64,000 nucleotides of DNA, taken from positions 1-64,000 of the forward strand of contig NZ_BDCE01000076.1 in assembly GCF_001613345.1 (NCBI RefSeq). Direction: 5' to 3'. Made by a program: the position numbers and the translations under genes. The notes beneath the pieces are model-generated. The model saw only the letters and a program-made list of their open reading frames with translations, ran no database searches and was not told the DNA's origin. Position 1 is the first letter of the stretch. Every line of letters begins with the position of its first letter. Source of the stretch: Nocardia uniformis NBRC 13702. GTDB taxonomy: Bacteria > Actinomycetota > Actinomycetes > Mycobacteriales > Mycobacteriaceae. Below, piece by piece: positions 27,803-37,030 of this stretch.

Positions 27803-29518
27803 ATGGTTTCGGGCTCGGGGGACGCTGGCGTGGATCGTGTCGTGGACGTGATCGTCGTCGGTTCGGGAGCGGCGGGTATGAGCGCCGCGCTCACCGCCGC
27901 CACGCATGGTCTGGCGACCGTGATCATCGAGAAGTCCTCGTACTGGGGCGGTTCCAGCTCGCGCTCCGGCGGCGGCGTCTGGATTCCGGGTAACTCCGTA
28001 CTGCGGGAGCAGGCACCCGGGGACGACCTCGAGGACGCCCGGCGCTACCTGAAGAGCATTGTCGGTCCGCATGTGGACCCCGCGCGGATCGACACCTACC
28101 TGGACCGCGGATCCGAAGCGCTGCAGTTCCTTATGGACAATGCGCCGCTGCGGTTGGAGTGGGTGCGCGACTACTCCGACTACTACCCGGAGGCCCCGGG
28201 CGGTCTGGCCACCGGCCGCACCTGTGAACCCCTCCCGTTCGACGGGCGGCGGTTGGGCGCGGACCTCGACACCATGCACCCGCCCTACAGCGACTCCGCC
28301 CCGCCGAATGTGGTGGCCAAGCAGTCCGAATACCGTTGGCTGAGCCTGGGATTGCGCAGCTGGCGGGGACCCGCCGCCATGGCGCGAATGGGTGCCCGGG
28401 CCGTGGCGGCCTTTCTGACGCGCAAACGACTTCGGGTATTCGGTGCCGCACTCATGGGCGAACTGATGCTCGGTATCCGCGAGGCCGGGGTGCCGGTGGA
28501 ACTCGATACGGCCCTGACGGAACTGATCACCGAGAACGGTCGGGTGATCGGCGTGCGGATCGAACGCGATGGGCAGTCCGCCGTCTGGCACGCGCGTCAC
28601 GGGGTGGTGCTGGCCTGCGGCGGGTTCGAGCACAATGCCGAAATGCGGCGCAAATACCAGCGCGAACCCATCGGCTCGGACTGGACCACCGGCGCACCGA
28701 CCAATACCGGCGACGGCATTGCCGCGGCGCTGAAACTCGGTGCGGCCGTGAGCTTTATGGATGACGCCTGGTGGGGGCCGACCATTCCGCTGCCGGAGGG
28801 ACCCTGGTTCGCACTGGCCGAACGGTCGCTGCCGCGCAGCATTATCGTGAATGAGCGCGGCGAGCGCTTCATGAACGAATCGCTGCCGTATGTCGAAGCC
28901 GTGCACCGGATGTACGGCGGCGAGCATGGCCAGGGTGATGGGCCGGGGGAGAACGTGCCCGCCTGGCTGATCTTCGACAAGAAATACCGCAACCGGTACA
29001 TGTTCGCGACCGTTCCGGGCCGCGGGCCGCTACCGAAGGCGTGGTTCGATTCCGGAGTCATGGTGCGGGCCAAGAGTATTGACGAGTTGGCCACCCGAAT
29101 CGGTGTGCCCACGGAGCATCTCACCGCCACCGTCGAGCGTTTCAACGGCTTCGCGGAAACCGGGGTGGACTCCGACTTCCAGCGCGGCGAGAGCGTGTAC
29201 GACCACTACTACGGCGATATCACCAATAAGCCCAACCCCAGCCTGGGGCCGATTGTCAAGGGGCCGTTCTACGCGGTGCAGATGGTGCCGGGCGACCTCG
29301 GTACCAAGGGCGGTATCGACACCGATACCGCGGGCCGGGCGCTGCGGGCCGACGGTTCCGTCATTGCCGGGCTGTACGCGGCGGGCAATACCAGCGCGCC
29401 GGTAATGGGCCACACCTATGCCGGGCCGGGCGCGACCATCGGCCCGGCGTTGGTGTTCGGATACCTTGCCGCGCTGGATATCACCGAGCACGCGCGTACC
29501 ACCGCGACCGCGATCTGA
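27803..29518 (+). CDS. kstD: 3-oxosteroid 1-dehydrogenase
   Basis: The flavoenzyme has 571 aa and introduces the delta-1 double bond into the steroid A ring, a key step in sterol ring opening. It shows the FAD motif VVGSGAAGMSAALTAATHGL, SSRSGGGVWIPGNSVL, the YSDYYPEAPGG active-site segment, and C-terminal GDLGTKGGIDTDTAGRAL and GNTSAPVMGHTYAGPGATIGPA. Overall it closely resembles what I recall of mycobacterial KstD. ATG 27803 (or GTG 27800) has GAAGGGG upstream. The divergent AraC pair probably regulates it. Confidence 0.88.
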   Translation: MVSGSGDAGVDRVVDVIVVGSGAAGMSAALTAATHGLATVIIEKSSYWGGSSSRSGGGVWIPGNSVLREQAPGDDLEDARRYLKSIVGPHVDPARIDTYLDRGSEALQFLMDNAPLRLEWVRDYSDYYPEAPGGLATGRTCEPLPFDGRRLGADLDTMHPPYSDSAPPNVVAKQSEYRWLSLGLRSWRGPAAMARMGARAVAAFLTRKRLRVFGAALMGELMLGIREAGVPVELDTALTELITENGRVIGVRIERDGQSAVWHARHGVVLACGGFEHNAEMRRKYQREPIGSDWTTGAPTNTGDGIAAALKLGAAVSFMDDAWWGPTIPLPEGPWFALAERSLPRSIIVNERGERFMNESLPYVEAVHRMYGGEHGQGDGPGENVPAWLIFDKKYRNRYMFATVPGRGPLPKAWFDSGVMVRAKSIDELATRIGVPTEHLTATVERFNGFAETGVDSDFQRGESVYDHYYGDITNKPNPSLGPIVKGPFYAVQMVPGDLGTKGGIDTDTAGRALRADGSVIAGLYAAGNTSAPVMGHTYAGPGATIGPALVFGYLAALDITEHARTTATAI

Positions 29519-29670
29519 ACCGTTTGTGCCGCAGTCGGAACTGGTCGCCATTTTCGATGTCCGCGCCGGTCACCGCCGATCGGCGCTCATTTGTGACCGG
29601 CGAATAGCCGGTAATAGTGAGTAGGGTTCTACAGGAATGGCGGTAGTCCGCGAGCGGTGAAGGGGGCCTT

Positions 29671-31782
29671 ATGGACGTGGGTCGGCGATGGCGGATGGTG
29701 CTGTCAGGGTTGCTGGCCATGATGGTGCTGGTGGCCTGCGGCGGGGCGGGTGACCAGGAAGATCCGTATCTGTGGCTGGAGGAGCTCGACAGCCCACGAG
29801 TGCAGGAGTGGATCGGTAAGGAGAATGCGCGGACCCTCGGCGTATTGGAACAGGAACCGGATTTCGCCGATAACCTCGCCCACGCCAAGGAACTGAACAA
29901 TGCGCCGGACCGGATTCCATTGCCGCTCCTCGAACATGGGGTAGTGGGTAATTTCTGGCAGGACGCCGAACACCCCCGTGGCGTCTTCCGTGAAACCTCT
30001 CGCGCGGATTACGAATCACCGCAACCGAACTGGACCACGCTGCTCGATCTGGACGCGGTGGCGAAGGAGGATGGCAGGAACTGGGTGTGGAAGGGGATGG
30101 ACTGTGATCCCATCACCCATACCCGGTGTCTGGTCCGACTCTCCGAAGGTGGTGAGGATGCCGTCACTATTCGCGAATTCGACCGCACCACACGACAATT
30201 CGCGAAAGGTGGCTTCGTCCTGCCGCGCAGTAAACAGTACACCGCCTGGGTCGACGCCGATACGGTGCTGGTATCGCGCGAGTGGCTGCCGGGGGAGGTC
30301 ACCGTATCCGGCTACCCCTACATTGTGAAGCAGCTGCGCCGTGGGCAGCCCCTCGCCGACGCCACCGAGATCGCGCGTGGTGACCAGGCCGATGGCCTCT
30401 TCACCCACCCGGTGCTGCTCGCAGACGGCGGTGGTCGCCGGGTGAATCTGATCGTGCGCGGGACCTCCTTCTTCGAGAGCCAGGTCAGCCTGCTCGGCGG
30501 TTCCGGACCGATGATGCTCGCCATTCCGCCCAAACACGATCTGGAGGGGATGGTCGGCAACCACATCCTGATCACGCTCAAACAGGATTGGACGACCGAC
30601 GGCGCGACTCATGCCGCCGGAACGCTGATTTCGCTCGATGCCGATGACCTGATCCGGGGACCGCGCCAGTTGCGCGCCACCGCCGTGCACGCGCCCGGTC
30701 CGCAGGAAACCATGCAGCGCGTGCTCACCACGCGGAACCGGATTGTCGTGACCTCGTTGGACGATGTGCGTGGCCGCGCCACCGTCTACACCCCGCAGCC
30801 CGACGGAAGCTGGTCCGCCGCACCGGTTCCCGTACCGGACAACGCCACCGTCAACGCCGTCGACGCCGATCAGTCGGGTCATACCGCCTATCTGTCGGTC
30901 ACCTCCTTCCTGACCCCGACCACCCTATTCAGCCTGGATACCGCGACCGCTCGGCTCGCGTCGGTGAAAACCGCTCCGGCACGGTTCGATTCGTCGAGGT
31001 ATGTGGTCGAACAACTGAAGGTGGCCGCACCCGACGGCACCCTCGTGCCGTACTTCGTCGTCCGTGCCTCGGGTATGCGGTACGACGGCACCAACCCCAC
31101 CATCCTCACCGGCTACGGTGGTTTCGGGTCGTCCTCGACACCCGGCTACAACGGTCTGCTGGGTCGGCTGTGGCTGGCGCGCGGCGGTGTCTACGTGATC
31201 GCCAATATTCGCGGCGGCGGTGAGTACGGCCCCGCCTGGCACGAGGCGGCCCGCGGGGTGAACCGACAACGCGCGTACGACGACTTCGCCGCTGTCGCAC
31301 AGGATCTCATTACCCGCGACATCACCACGCCGCGCCACCTGGGTATTCAGGGCGCATCCAACGGCGGCCTCCTGGTCGGCGTGCAACTCACCCAGCGGCC
31401 ACAGCTGTGGAATGCGGTCGATATCGCCGTCCCGCTCCTGGATATGGTGCGCTACGAGCAGATCGCGGCGGGTGCGTCCTGGGTCGATGAGTATGGGACG
31501 GTGGACGATCCGGCGCAGCGGGCGTTCCTGGAATCCATCTCGCCCTATGCCCGGCTGCGGCCCGACGAGAAGTATCCGGAGCCACTGGTGTGGACGACCA
31601 CCAAGGACGACCGCGTCGGTCCGCAGCACGCCCGAAAGTTCGCTGCTCGCCTCGCCGAACAGGGGCATCCCTATCTGTTCTACGAGGCCATCCAGGGCGG
31701 GCACGGCGGCGGTTCGAACAATGACGAGAAGGCGCACACCACGGCGCTGGAGTACACCTACTTCCAGCGGCAGCTCATGTGA
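29671..31782 (+). CDS. lipoprotein prolyl oligopeptidase (S9A)
   Basis: The product has 703 aa. The signal peptide ends in a lipobox with Cys23 (MVLVAC). A seven-bladed propeller domain (about 80-420) precedes the alpha/beta-hydrolase catalytic domain. That domain carries GGFGSSSTPGYN, ANIRGGGEYGPAWHEAA, the Ser elbow GASNGG (one change from the usual GGSNGG), Asp in TTKDDRVGPQHARKF and His in GGHGGG. It cleaves proline-containing peptides. Anchoring outside the membrane is unusual, as most prolyl oligopeptidases are cytosolic. Confidence 0.87.
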   Translation: MDVGRRWRMVLSGLLAMMVLVACGGAGDQEDPYLWLEELDSPRVQEWIGKENARTLGVLEQEPDFADNLAHAKELNNAPDRIPLPLLEHGVVGNFWQDAEHPRGVFRETSRADYESPQPNWTTLLDLDAVAKEDGRNWVWKGMDCDPITHTRCLVRLSEGGEDAVTIREFDRTTRQFAKGGFVLPRSKQYTAWVDADTVLVSREWLPGEVTVSGYPYIVKQLRRGQPLADATEIARGDQADGLFTHPVLLADGGGRRVNLIVRGTSFFESQVSLLGGSGPMMLAIPPKHDLEGMVGNHILITLKQDWTTDGATHAAGTLISLDADDLIRGPRQLRATAVHAPGPQETMQRVLTTRNRIVVTSLDDVRGRATVYTPQPDGSWSAAPVPVPDNATVNAVDADQSGHTAYLSVTSFLTPTTLFSLDTATARLASVKTAPARFDSSRYVVEQLKVAAPDGTLVPYFVVRASGMRYDGTNPTILTGYGGFGSSSTPGYNGLLGRLWLARGGVYVIANIRGGGEYGPAWHEAARGVNRQRAYDDFAAVAQDLITRDITTPRHLGIQGASNGGLLVGVQLTQRPQLWNAVDIAVPLLDMVRYEQIAAGASWVDEYGTVDDPAQRAFLESISPYARLRPDEKYPEPLVWTTTKDDRVGPQHARKFAARLAEQGHPYLFYEAIQGGHGGGSNNDEKAHTTALEYTYFQRQLM

Positions 31783-31808
31783 TCAGCGCTCCGGCCACGA
31801 CGAACCGC

Positions 31809-32399
31809 TCAGGGGCGCGGGCGCAATCCGTCGGTGAGATAGCGAACCATGTCACGCAGCAGCTGATCGGCGTCGTAGTCGGGGGTGAAATCGGAGCCGA
31901 CGAGGGTGGCCACGCCCTGGAGCGCGGCAATGGCGGTAATGCCGAGACGCTTGGGATCGCCCGCCACGATCTCACCCGCCGCCTGCCCCTCGGCGATGAG
32001 GGCCACCGGCACCGTGAAGGCCTGCTGCACGGCCTCGGCCATGGCGGGTGTGCTGGAGAGGTTCTTGCGGGCGAACATGAGTGCGAGGAGTTCGGGGTTC
32101 TCGACGGCGAACCGTAGGTAGGCGCGGGCCATACCGTAGAGCCGGTCGGTCACCGGCCCCTCGGTGGTGGCCTCGGCGAAGCACTGTCCGAGGCGCTCGA
32201 ATCCGCTCGCGGCGAGTTCGTCGAGCAGTGCCTGCTTATCGCGGAAGTGTCGGCTCGGGGCGGCATGACTGACGCCGATATCGCGGGCCAGCTGTCGCAG
32301 GGACAAACCGTCCGCGCCGACTTCGCGCAGCGTGGCCTCAGCCCGTTTCAGCAGGGCAGAGCGCAGATCGCCGTGGTGGTAGCGAGAACGAATGGACAT
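31809..32399 (-). CDS. TetR/AcrR-family transcriptional regulator
   Basis: The product has 196 aa from ATG 32399 (MSIRSRYHHGDLRSALLKRAE). The DNA-binding helices read RQLARDIGVSHAAPSRHFRDKQALLDELA, and the C-terminal domain is of the TetR_C_33/WHG type. The nearest genes are the convergent peptidase and the divergent GAF-ANTAR gene, so its target is unclear; autoregulation is likely. Confidence 0.85.
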   Translation of the reverse strand: MSIRSRYHHGDLRSALLKRAEATLREVGADGLSLRQLARDIGVSHAAPSRHFRDKQALLDELAASGFERLGQCFAEATTEGPVTDRLYGMARAYLRFAVENPELLALMFARKNLSSTPAMAEAVQQAFTVPVALIAEGQAAGEIVAGDPKRLGITAIAALQGVATLVGSDFTPDYDADQLLRDMVRYLTDGLRPRP

Positions 32400-32711
32400 G
32401 GTGAGCACAGGATATCCGACACCCTCCAAATGTAGTCACTGACTACTTTGTGGCTAGTGGCTATATCGGCGCAGGCTATGACCGAAGGAGAGCGCCCCGG
32501 AGGTGAAAGACGGTGCTGTACCGGCTCGGCGTATCGCATCGACCGGCGGTTGATCCGGTGGTGGAGCCGGATCGAACCGGAATGGTTCGGCTTGCGATCG
32601 TGCGGGTATTCCGCTGACGGTCCAGCGGCCCATACGATGAGATGTTCGGCGAAGGCTGCGCGGGAGGTCATTCGTGGTGGGCGGGCGCGCCCGGCGATCG
32701 GGGTGGTGGCG

Positions 32712-33413
32712 GTGTCCGACAGTGAGTTGCTGGTAGCGGTGCTGGCGAGATTCGCGCGCCTGCTGCCCACGGCGCGGGAGCTACCGGAGCTGCTCGACGA
32801 ACTGTTGCGCGGTGCAGTAGAGGTCCTGGAGCCGGACGGAGCTACCGTCACGCTGTGCCTGCCGCAACAGCCGGAATATTTCGGTGGTATACCCGAGAAA
32901 CTGCTGGAACTCGAAGCCTGTCAATGGGATTGCGCGCTCGGACCCGCCGTGGTCGCGCATTCGTGTGGTAATGCCATGACTGTCACCGATATCGCGCACT
33001 ACGGCGATATGTGGCCGGAGTTCGCCGATCTCGCTGGGCAGCACGGACTTTCATCGGTCGCCGCGGTGCCCATGCGGGTCGAGCACACCGAAACCGGCGT
33101 GCTGAGCCTGTATTCGCGGCAACCGCGGCAGTGGACCGAGCGGGACCTGTCGGTCGCGGCACTGCTGGCGGGGATGGCCGCCGGACATATCGTCACCGTG
33201 GATGTGGTGCGGCAACATCAGCGGGTGGCCGAGCAGTTGCGGCACGCCCTCACTACCCGGATTGTGGTCGAACAGGCCAAAGGTGTTATCGCGCACGCGC
33301 ATCACACCACGCCGGACGCCGCGTTCGAACTCATTCGCACCCACGCCCGGCGGAACCGGGTGACCGTGCACGCGGTCGCGCGCGGCATTGTCGAACTCGG
33401 CTTGCGTATCTGA
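32712..33413 (+). CDS. GAF-ANTAR RNA-binding antiterminator-type regulator
   Basis: From GTG 32712 (VSDSELLVAVLARFARLL) the product has 233 aa. A GAF sensor domain (about 10-160, LGPAVVAHSCGNAMTVTDIAHYGDMWPEF) is followed by an ANTAR domain (about 170-228, LTTRIVVEQAKGVIAHAHHTTPDAAFELIRTHARRNRVTVHAVARGIVEL) that binds paired hairpins in nascent RNA. Start choice is uncertain because the frame is open further upstream. No two-hairpin ANTAR target was spotted nearby. Confidence 0.82.
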   Translation: MSDSELLVAVLARFARLLPTARELPELLDELLRGAVEVLEPDGATVTLCLPQQPEYFGGIPEKLLELEACQWDCALGPAVVAHSCGNAMTVTDIAHYGDMWPEFADLAGQHGLSSVAAVPMRVEHTETGVLSLYSRQPRQWTERDLSVAALLAGMAAGHIVTVDVVRQHQRVAEQLRHALTTRIVVEQAKGVIAHAHHTTPDAAFELIRTHARRNRVTVHAVARGIVELGLRI

Positions 33414-33628
33414 AGCGTGCCGCGAGCCCGAGTATTCGCACCGGTCGCCGCTGGTTTGCGAATCTGAGTGACCCTGCGAAGATCCATGCGTATGCATTAC
33501 CCGCGTCCGGTAACGTGGCGGGTGCGGAGCCGAGATCCCCTGTCCCCGGCCGGATTCCGTATGCGGTTGCGAGCGTCCCAATCCCCGACGACTCGTTGCG
33601 ACCCATTACTGCCTTCTGGGGGATCACC

Positions 33629-34234
33629 ATGTCACGAGCAGTGCGGCCGACGGCCATTACCGGATCGACTCGGCGCGGTAGCGATTACGATGATCTACTG
33701 CGCCGCATCGGCGTTGGTGATCGGGACGCCTACGGCCAGCTGTACCGCGCCACCCGCGCACTGGTATTCACCCGGGTACAGACCATTGTCCGCGATATCG
33801 GCTACGCCGAGGAGACCTGCCACGAGGTGTACCTGCAGGTATGGCGCAGCGCCGCCGCCTTCGACCCGACTCGGGGCAATGCGCTGACCTGGCTGTGCAC
33901 CCTGGCCCATCACCAGGCGGTGGATCGGGTTCGTCGGGAACGGACCGCCTACGGCTACGAAAGCCGCTGGGGAGCCGCCGATTACCGGCGACCGGCCGAT
34001 GTGGTGTCCGAGGAGATCGTGCGTCGCAATGAGGAGCACGCGGTGCGTGCGGGTCTGACCGCCCTCACCCCACGCCAGCGCGAATCAGTGGTGCTGGCTT
34101 TCTATGGCGGGCTCACCTACCGCCAGGTGGCGGCCCGCCTCGGCATCGGCGAACCAGCCGCCAAGGAGCGCATCAGATCCGGTCTGGCACACCTGAAATC
34201 CGCGCTGACGGCCGACGCCACCGCACCGGCGTAA
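33629..34234 (+). CDS. ECF RNA polymerase sigma factor, SigK-like
   Basis: The protein has 201 aa from ATG 33629, preceded by TGGGGG. Region 2 includes FTRVQTIVRDIGYAEETCHEVYLQVWRSAAAFDP and the promoter-melting segment ALTWLCTLAHHQAVDRVRR; region 4 is RQRESVVLAFYGGLTYRQVAARLGIGEPAAKERIRSGLAHLK. It is most like SigK-type ECF factors, which normally pair with an RskA membrane anti-sigma. No anti-sigma gene follows: the next gene is mscL on the other strand. Control must therefore be by another route or an unlinked anti-sigma. Confidence 0.83.
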   Translation: MSRAVRPTAITGSTRRGSDYDDLLRRIGVGDRDAYGQLYRATRALVFTRVQTIVRDIGYAEETCHEVYLQVWRSAAAFDPTRGNALTWLCTLAHHQAVDRVRRERTAYGYESRWGAADYRRPADVVSEEIVRRNEEHAVRAGLTALTPRQRESVVLAFYGGLTYRQVAARLGIGEPAAKERIRSGLAHLKSALTADATAPA

Positions 34235-34240
34235 GGCCGG

Positions 34241-34735
34241 CTACCGCTCGAGCGTATCGCCGCCGCGGGCACCGTTGCTCAATTCATCGCCGTGCGGCAC
34301 GCGCGGCTCGACCCGCATGGCGTGCCTGCCGTTGGCCTCGACGTCGCCGGTGCGCTGGGCCGCGAGCAGATCGCGAATCTCGACCAGCAGTTCCAATTCG
34401 GTGGGGTCGGCCTTCACCTCGGTCGGTGCGGCGAACCGCCGCTTGAGGTGGTTCATCGGCAGGATCAGCACGAAGTACAGCACCCCCGCGACGATGATGA
34501 AGTTGATGGCCGCGGTGATGATCGGGCCGAGTGCGATGAAGGTGGCGGGCTTGTCGCCGATGAGCTGAACGCCGAGCCCCAGTTCGGCATTGGTGCCGAA
34601 TACCGCGAGCAACGGTTCCACGAAGCCCTTGGTTACCGAGGTCACGATGGCCGTGAACGCGGTGCCCATGACCACGGCAACTGCCAAATCAATGACGTTG
34701 CCCCTCATCAGGAATTCTTTGAAGCCCTTGAACAT
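34241..34735 (-). CDS. mscL: large-conductance mechanosensitive channel
   Basis: The protein has 164 aa. The MscL N-terminal signature MFKGFKEFLMRGNVIDLAVAVVMGTAFTAIVTS forms the amphipathic helix and pore-lining TM1; TM2 is IITAAINFIIVAGVLYFVLILPMNHLKRR. The cytoplasmic helix LELLVEIRDLLAAQR is followed by a longer, charged tail than the usual MscL. It is an emergency pressure valve in the membrane. With the MscS protein at 10315 the window has both channel types. Confidence 0.93.
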   Translation of the reverse strand: MFKGFKEFLMRGNVIDLAVAVVMGTAFTAIVTSVTKGFVEPLLAVFGTNAELGLGVQLIGDKPATFIALGPIITAAINFIIVAGVLYFVLILPMNHLKRRFAAPTEVKADPTELELLVEIRDLLAAQRTGDVEANGRHAMRVEPRVPHGDELSNGARGGDTLER

Positions 34736-34899
34736 GATGCTGCGAAGTCCAATCCGAATCAGTTCGCTATTACCGCGCGTAGCTTAGAGCGAACGACCCG
34801 GCGCTCTCGCATTACCAGCCAGTAGCTGTGAGGTCGCCAACGTGCGTAGCTGCACGTGACGCACCGCACGGGGGAGTGCTCGGCCCGGCGCTGGCTCGG

Positions 34900-34939
34900 C
34901 ACTCGGCCCCGCCCGCGCGGAGGCGGGCGGGGCCGAGTG
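34900..34939 (-). terminator. strong hairpin after the small acidic gene
   Basis: A perfect 17-bp GC-rich stem with a 6-base loop starts 4 bases past the stop codon at 34944 on the minus strand. There is no T-run. Confidence 0.7.
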
Positions 34940-34943
34940 TGGG

Positions 34944-35170
34944 CTAGGAGCCGCCCAGCTTGGATTTCATATTCTCGACGATCTCGTTGAGCGCCCTAAT
35001 GGCATCGGCTGCCGCGCCTTCGAGATTCGCCCGCACCTGTTCGAGCGACTTCGACATATCTCGTGTCCGGCCGCTTCACCGGCTTTTCCGGCGAGGTCTC
35101 CGACGGTACCGCCGACATTGTCGGCGAGTTCGTCGGAGGTGGCGGTGAGGTTGTTGTCCTCCTCGGTCAT
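34944..35170 (-). pseudogene. small acidic protein gene split by an apparent 2-base frameshift
   Basis: From 35170 a frame encodes MTEEDNNLTATSDELADNVG and continues with GTVGDLAGKAGEAAGHE, then shifts into unlikely Cys/Arg-rich sequence. From ATG 35057 another frame encodes MSKSLEQVRANLEGAAADAI, then RALNEIVENMKSKLGGS, and stops at 34944 just before a terminator. Removing one GA from the GAGA at the junction joins them into one helical protein of about 75 aa. Either the gene carries a slippage mutation, or it is two coupled peptides or programmed frameshifting. The product would resemble small hydrophilic stress proteins. Confidence 0.5.
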
Positions 35171-35182
35171 CGAAGGGCCCGC

Positions 35183-35395
35183 CTACTGCCGATTGCCGCC
35201 GAACTTGTCCTTGGCCTGCTTCATCGAGCCTTCGGCCTTGTCCTTGGCCTCGTTCGCCTTGTGTTTGGCGTCCTGGGTGGCGTCGTGGAACTTGGTTTCG
35301 AATTCGTCGGCCTGGCCCTCGATCTTCGATCCCATGCTGTCGGCCTTCTCCTTGGCCTTCGCAGCGGCTTCCTTGGCCTTATCCATCAGAGACAT
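35183..35395 (-). CDS. CsbD/LEA-like small stress protein
   Basis: The product has 70 aa, almost entirely charged and alanine-rich with helical heptads (AKEAAAKAKEKADSMGSKIEG then DAKHKANEAKDKAEGSMKQA). It has no Cys or Trp and no signal peptide. The composition matches CsbD and late-embryogenesis-abundant-like proteins that accumulate in general stress. A GGAGG ribosome site precedes ATG 35395. It is upstream of and co-directional with the split small gene 12 bases away, so they probably form one transcript. Confidence 0.7.
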   Translation of the reverse strand: MSLMDKAKEAAAKAKEKADSMGSKIEGQADEFETKFHDATQDAKHKANEAKDKAEGSMKQAKDKFGGNRQ

Positions 35396-35572
35396 CGAAA
35401 CCTCCGTAGGTGTGACACGTCCGGGGTCCGGGCGTGCGAATCGGGGTACTTCGACGAGCGGAATTGTCTAGCCATCTTTCAGCAACCGATCCTACGCCCG
35501 ATTGACCCCAAAACGACCCGGTCGGTCTGTAAGTATTCGAGACCGGTCGGGCCGCAGCCGGGAAGTGCCGGG

Positions 35573-36871
35573 TCAGTTGACCGGACCGAGCACCCGTTCG
35601 AGGTAGGGATTGGTGAACCGGCCCTTCGGATCGAATCGCCTCCGGACCTCGGCGAACTTCTCCCAGTCCGGGTAGCGCGCCGCCAGCGTCTCGGCGGTCT
35701 GGAAGTGTCGCTTGCCCCAGTGTGGACGGCCGTTGTAGCGATCGAACACCTGTTCGCAGGCGCGGAAGTACGGCTCGTACTCCATTCCGGCGTATTGGTG
35801 CACCGCGATGTAGCAGGTCTCGCGACCGCCCGCGGGGGAGAGGAAGGCGTCGTCCGGGGCGACCCAGCGCACCTCGATCGGCATGACCGTATCGAAGCGC
35901 TTGGCCACCTCTTTGATCTCGCGAATGGCATCGACCGAATGTTCGCGCGGGATGGCGTATTCCATCTCGGTGAAGCGGAACAGTCGCGGACTGGCGAAGA
36001 CGCGGTGCGAGCGCTCCACCTGCCGACGGTAGCTGCCCGCCCGCGCGGAGAAGCGCTGCAGCTGCGGGATCAGCGCCGGGCTGCGCCGGGTGATGCGGCA
36101 GAAGGCATCGAACATGTGGTTATTGACCACGACGTCGGAGAACCATTCCACGGCCTGGCCGCGCGGCTGCTCCGGTAGATCCACGGCATTATTGCGCTTG
36201 GTCATGGCGATATCGCTGTGCGCGAAGACGTAGAACTCGAAGTGCTCGTTGCCGTCCACATGGGTATCGAGATCGGCCAGCACCTCCGCGAGCGGAATCG
36301 GCCGCTCGATGCCCTCGAGGACGAAGGAAGGCACCATCCGCAGGGTGACGGCGGTGATCACGCCGAGTGCGCCCACATTCACCCGCGCCGCCCGCCAACC
36401 GTCCGGATCGGACTGCTCATTGAGCTCCACCGTGCCGCCGTCGGCCGTAATCAGCTCGATGGAGTGCAGTGCGGCGGAGAGATTCTGCAGCTTCGCGCCG
36501 GTGCCGTGCGTGCCGGTGGCGGTCGCGCCCGCAATGGTCTGGGCGTCGATATCGCCCAGATTCGGGAACGCCAGCCCGAGCGGATGCAGCGCGTTGCTGG
36601 CGGCATTGAGCGTCAGTCCCGCATCGACGCGCACCAGCCCGGTGGCCCGATCCACCGAGTGAATCCGATTCATCTTCGACAGCCGCATGAGCATGCCGTC
36701 GGTGAGCACCGTATCGGTGAAGGAATGTCCCGATCCGGCGACTCGAACGGTCTGCCCGGCGGCCTCGGCCCGCTTCAGTAGCGCTGCGACTTCCTCGGGC
36801 GAGCCCGGTTCGGCGATGGACGCCGGGACGCAGCTCTGATCCCCGGCCCAGTTCGCCCAAGAGTTGGTCAT
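35573..36871 (-). CDS. FAD-linked sugar-1,4-lactone oxidase (ALO/GULO family)
   Basis: The product has 432 aa from ATG 36871 (MTNSWANWAGDQSCVP). The FAD-binding PP-loop is RVAGSGHSFTDTVLTDG, followed by GATATGTHGTGAKLQNLSA; the ALO domain ends with the characteristic HWGKRHFQTAETLAARYPDWEKFAEVRRRFDPKGRFTNPYL. It oxidises aldonolactones such as gulono- or arabinono-1,4-lactone. No His of the covalent flavinylation type is obvious, as expected for the mycobacterial dehydrogenase-like members (Rv1771 relatives). A palindrome covers the start codon. Confidence 0.86.
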   Translation of the reverse strand: MTNSWANWAGDQSCVPASIAEPGSPEEVAALLKRAEAAGQTVRVAGSGHSFTDTVLTDGMLMRLSKMNRIHSVDRATGLVRVDAGLTLNAASNALHPLGLAFPNLGDIDAQTIAGATATGTHGTGAKLQNLSAALHSIELITADGGTVELNEQSDPDGWRAARVNVGALGVITAVTLRMVPSFVLEGIERPIPLAEVLADLDTHVDGNEHFEFYVFAHSDIAMTKRNNAVDLPEQPRGQAVEWFSDVVVNNHMFDAFCRITRRSPALIPQLQRFSARAGSYRRQVERSHRVFASPRLFRFTEMEYAIPREHSVDAIREIKEVAKRFDTVMPIEVRWVAPDDAFLSPAGGRETCYIAVHQYAGMEYEPYFRACEQVFDRYNGRPHWGKRHFQTAETLAARYPDWEKFAEVRRRFDPKGRFTNPYLERVLGPVN

Positions 36872-36880
36872 GTGACCAAC
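36863..36880. promoter_or_regulatory. perfect palindrome across the lactone-oxidase start codon
   Basis: GTTGGTCATGTGACCAAC is an 8-2-8 perfect inverted repeat containing the CAT complement of the start codon. It is a plausible repressor operator, for example for the adjacent TetR, that would block a leaderless or short-leader message. Confidence 0.5.
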
Positions 36881-37030
36881 TTTAAACCGCCAAGTGTGAT
36901 CGGCGCTACCCCTGGGGGTGGGTCGGTGTTCCGCCCTCGGCTTGGTGACGCGGGCCCTACTGCCGGTCGGGTCGCCGATCCGATGGGGGCTGCGTTTCGC
37001 GGCGGGCACCGTCGAACTGCCCGGGCGCTG

